Shown: positions 5,823 through 6,364 of the stretch, piece after piece
How the letters are laid out: each line of letters begins with the position of its first letter
Position numbering within the stretch: position 1 is the first letter of the stretch
DNA from: Candidatus Aerophobota bacterium
GTDB lineage: Bacteria; Aerophobota; Aerophobia; Aerophobales; B47-G16
Assembly (NCBI GenBank): GCA_003648815.1
Contig: QMPZ01000094.1
Coordinates: 1-6,364 of the forward strand
DNA: 6,364 nucleotides
Direction: 5' to 3'
The notes under the pieces: generated by a model
The model's input: only the letters and a program-made list of their open reading frames with translations
What the model was told of the DNA's origin: nothing
The model's database searches: none
Position numbers and translations under genes: made by a program

Positions 5823-6263
5823 GTGACTTTTTCCAAAGATTCTAATGGGACCATTTCCTTTACCCTTTGTCCCATGATGGAATTGATGGATCCTACTCAA
5901 CGCACGGCATCCAAGTTCTTCCAACTTTTATTTCAAGAGATAAGTCAAAGAGTGGGCGACCTTAGGATAGTCAAGCAGGACTTTCCTCAATTTCAAAACA
6001 TTGCTGGAACGATAGTCAGTGAGGGAAGAGTTGAACTTCAGGGAACTGAAAATAATATTGCTATGAGCTACTATGTTTGGATTAACTACGGTTACTCCTC
6101 ACAATATTCATTTAGCTTAGGCACTGCCATCTTTGCCGTTAGTCAGGCTCCCAGTTCCCAATTTGTAGATATCAAAAGATACATTTTTGATCGGATGGTG
6201 AAGAGCTTTGTAGATAGTATTCCCAAAGCACAGCCTAAGCGAGCAGATCAGACAACTCAATGA
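5823..6263 (+). CDS. 3' part of the interrupted gene (up to 146 aa, no signal peptide)
   Basis: The first possible start after the TAA is GTG 5823. AGGAG (5817-5821) precedes it, but with only 1 nt of spacing, far short of normal. Translation from here would remove the signal peptide and the first strands of the domain. Internal features are TFSKDSNGTISFTLCP near the start, a YYVWINYGYSS stretch, and a last helix (KRYIFDRMVKSFVDS). Reinitiation after the TAA is conceivable because stop and start lie so close, but a cytoplasmic half-domain would make little sense. Confidence 0.45.
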   Translation: MTFSKDSNGTISFTLCPMMELMDPTQRTASKFFQLLFQEISQRVGDLRIVKQDFPQFQNIAGTIVSEGRVELQGTENNIAMSYYVWINYGYSSQYSFSLGTAIFAVSQAPSSQFVDIKRYIFDRMVKSFVDSIPKAQPKRADQTTQ

Positions 6264-6338
6264 TAAGATGGGAACCGTGGTTTGCGGTATGAAAATCAAC
6301 AAAGTCTTTAGATGCTAAAAAGGAGTGATTATTCAGCT

Positions 6339-6362
6339 ACCAAGACACAAAGATACCAAGAT
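6339..6362. repeat. 8-bp tandem repeat at the window edge
   Basis: Three adjacent octamers, ACCAAGAC, ACAAAGAT and ACCAAGAT, run to the window end and may continue. Similar ACCAAGACACAAAG-type runs are, from memory, common in intergenic regions of environmental genomes, often near GxxExxY or four-helix-bundle protein genes. No such gene is visible here. Confidence 0.5.
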
Positions 6363-6364
6363 TA

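Larger units (their letters stand above)
5580..6263 (+). pseudogene. Secreted paralogue of the upstream C-terminal domain, interrupted by an in-frame TAA
   Basis: AAGGAG (5567-5572) and ATG 5580 start a signal peptide (MRKRF, hydrophobic core, likely cleavage after TALS), then a Pro/Gln-rich linker, then a domain. The frame meets TAA at 5814-5816, then continues open in the same frame to TGA 6261-6263, for 227 codon positions in all. The sequence across the stop aligns with the C-terminal domain of the protein encoded at 2279-5509: HP...YPRDWQ...DYY-stop-RRVTFSKDSNGTISF matches HP...RPPDWK...GYYGGLKIISPDDQANLYV, with the stop at the position of Gly943. The homologous domain therefore spans the TAA, which argues for one broken gene rather than two. 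Stop-codon readthrough or a base-calling error remain possible. It starts 70 nt after the upstream gene, probably in the same operon. I recognise no function. Confidence 0.7.

Noticed and set aside
6268..6318. 16-codon frame after the last gene
   Set aside because: It is too short, lacks a ribosome-binding site and matches nothing I recognise.

Overview
The window looks like a piece of a chromosome from an uncultivated, probably anaerobic bacterium of low to moderate G+C. The reasons are the clean Shine-Dalgarno/ATG starts, a hemerythrin-PAS protein of the kind common in anaerobic Firmicutes, Thermotogae and candidate phyla, and large secreted proteins with no well-known counterpart. I cannot name the phylum. 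Every gene I can support is on the + strand. No tRNA, rRNA, CRISPR array, transposase or phage gene is visible.

Region 1-502 has no gene. It opens with a structured palindromic element (about 1-135, with perfect 20-bp inverted arms). An AT-rich stretch follows, then a strong extended -10 sigma70-type promoter (255-283) that probably drives the next gene through a leader of about 210 nt. Region 503-1522 encodes a hemerythrin (HHE)-PAS protein, a likely cytoplasmic sensor of oxygen, NO or redox state.

Region 1523-2278 (about 750 nt) has no conventional gene. It holds an imperfect stem-loop with an integron attC-like half-site (about 1541-1620), an exact match to the sigma28 (FliA/SigD) consensus (1762-1788), weak hairpins after it, a purine-rich leader with two possible tiny ORFs, a full 10-nt anti-16S Shine-Dalgarno match (2126-2135), and a stem-loop (2174-2231) just before the next gene.

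Region 2279-5509 encodes a 1076-aa exported multidomain protein. It has a signal peptide, two beta-rich N-terminal regions, a transglutaminase-like cysteine-protease-fold domain (Cys424/His450/Glu466), two nearly duplicated DcrB/PsbP-like domains joined by Gln/Pro-rich linkers, and a C-terminal domain. After 70 nt comes a second exported protein (5580-6263) that is a paralogue of that C-terminal domain. It is interrupted by one in-frame TAA, so it is a pseudogene, a readthrough gene or a sequencing error. The two genes probably form one operon for cell-envelope or extracellular proteins of unknown role. The window ends in an 8-bp tandem repeat (6339-6362 and onward).
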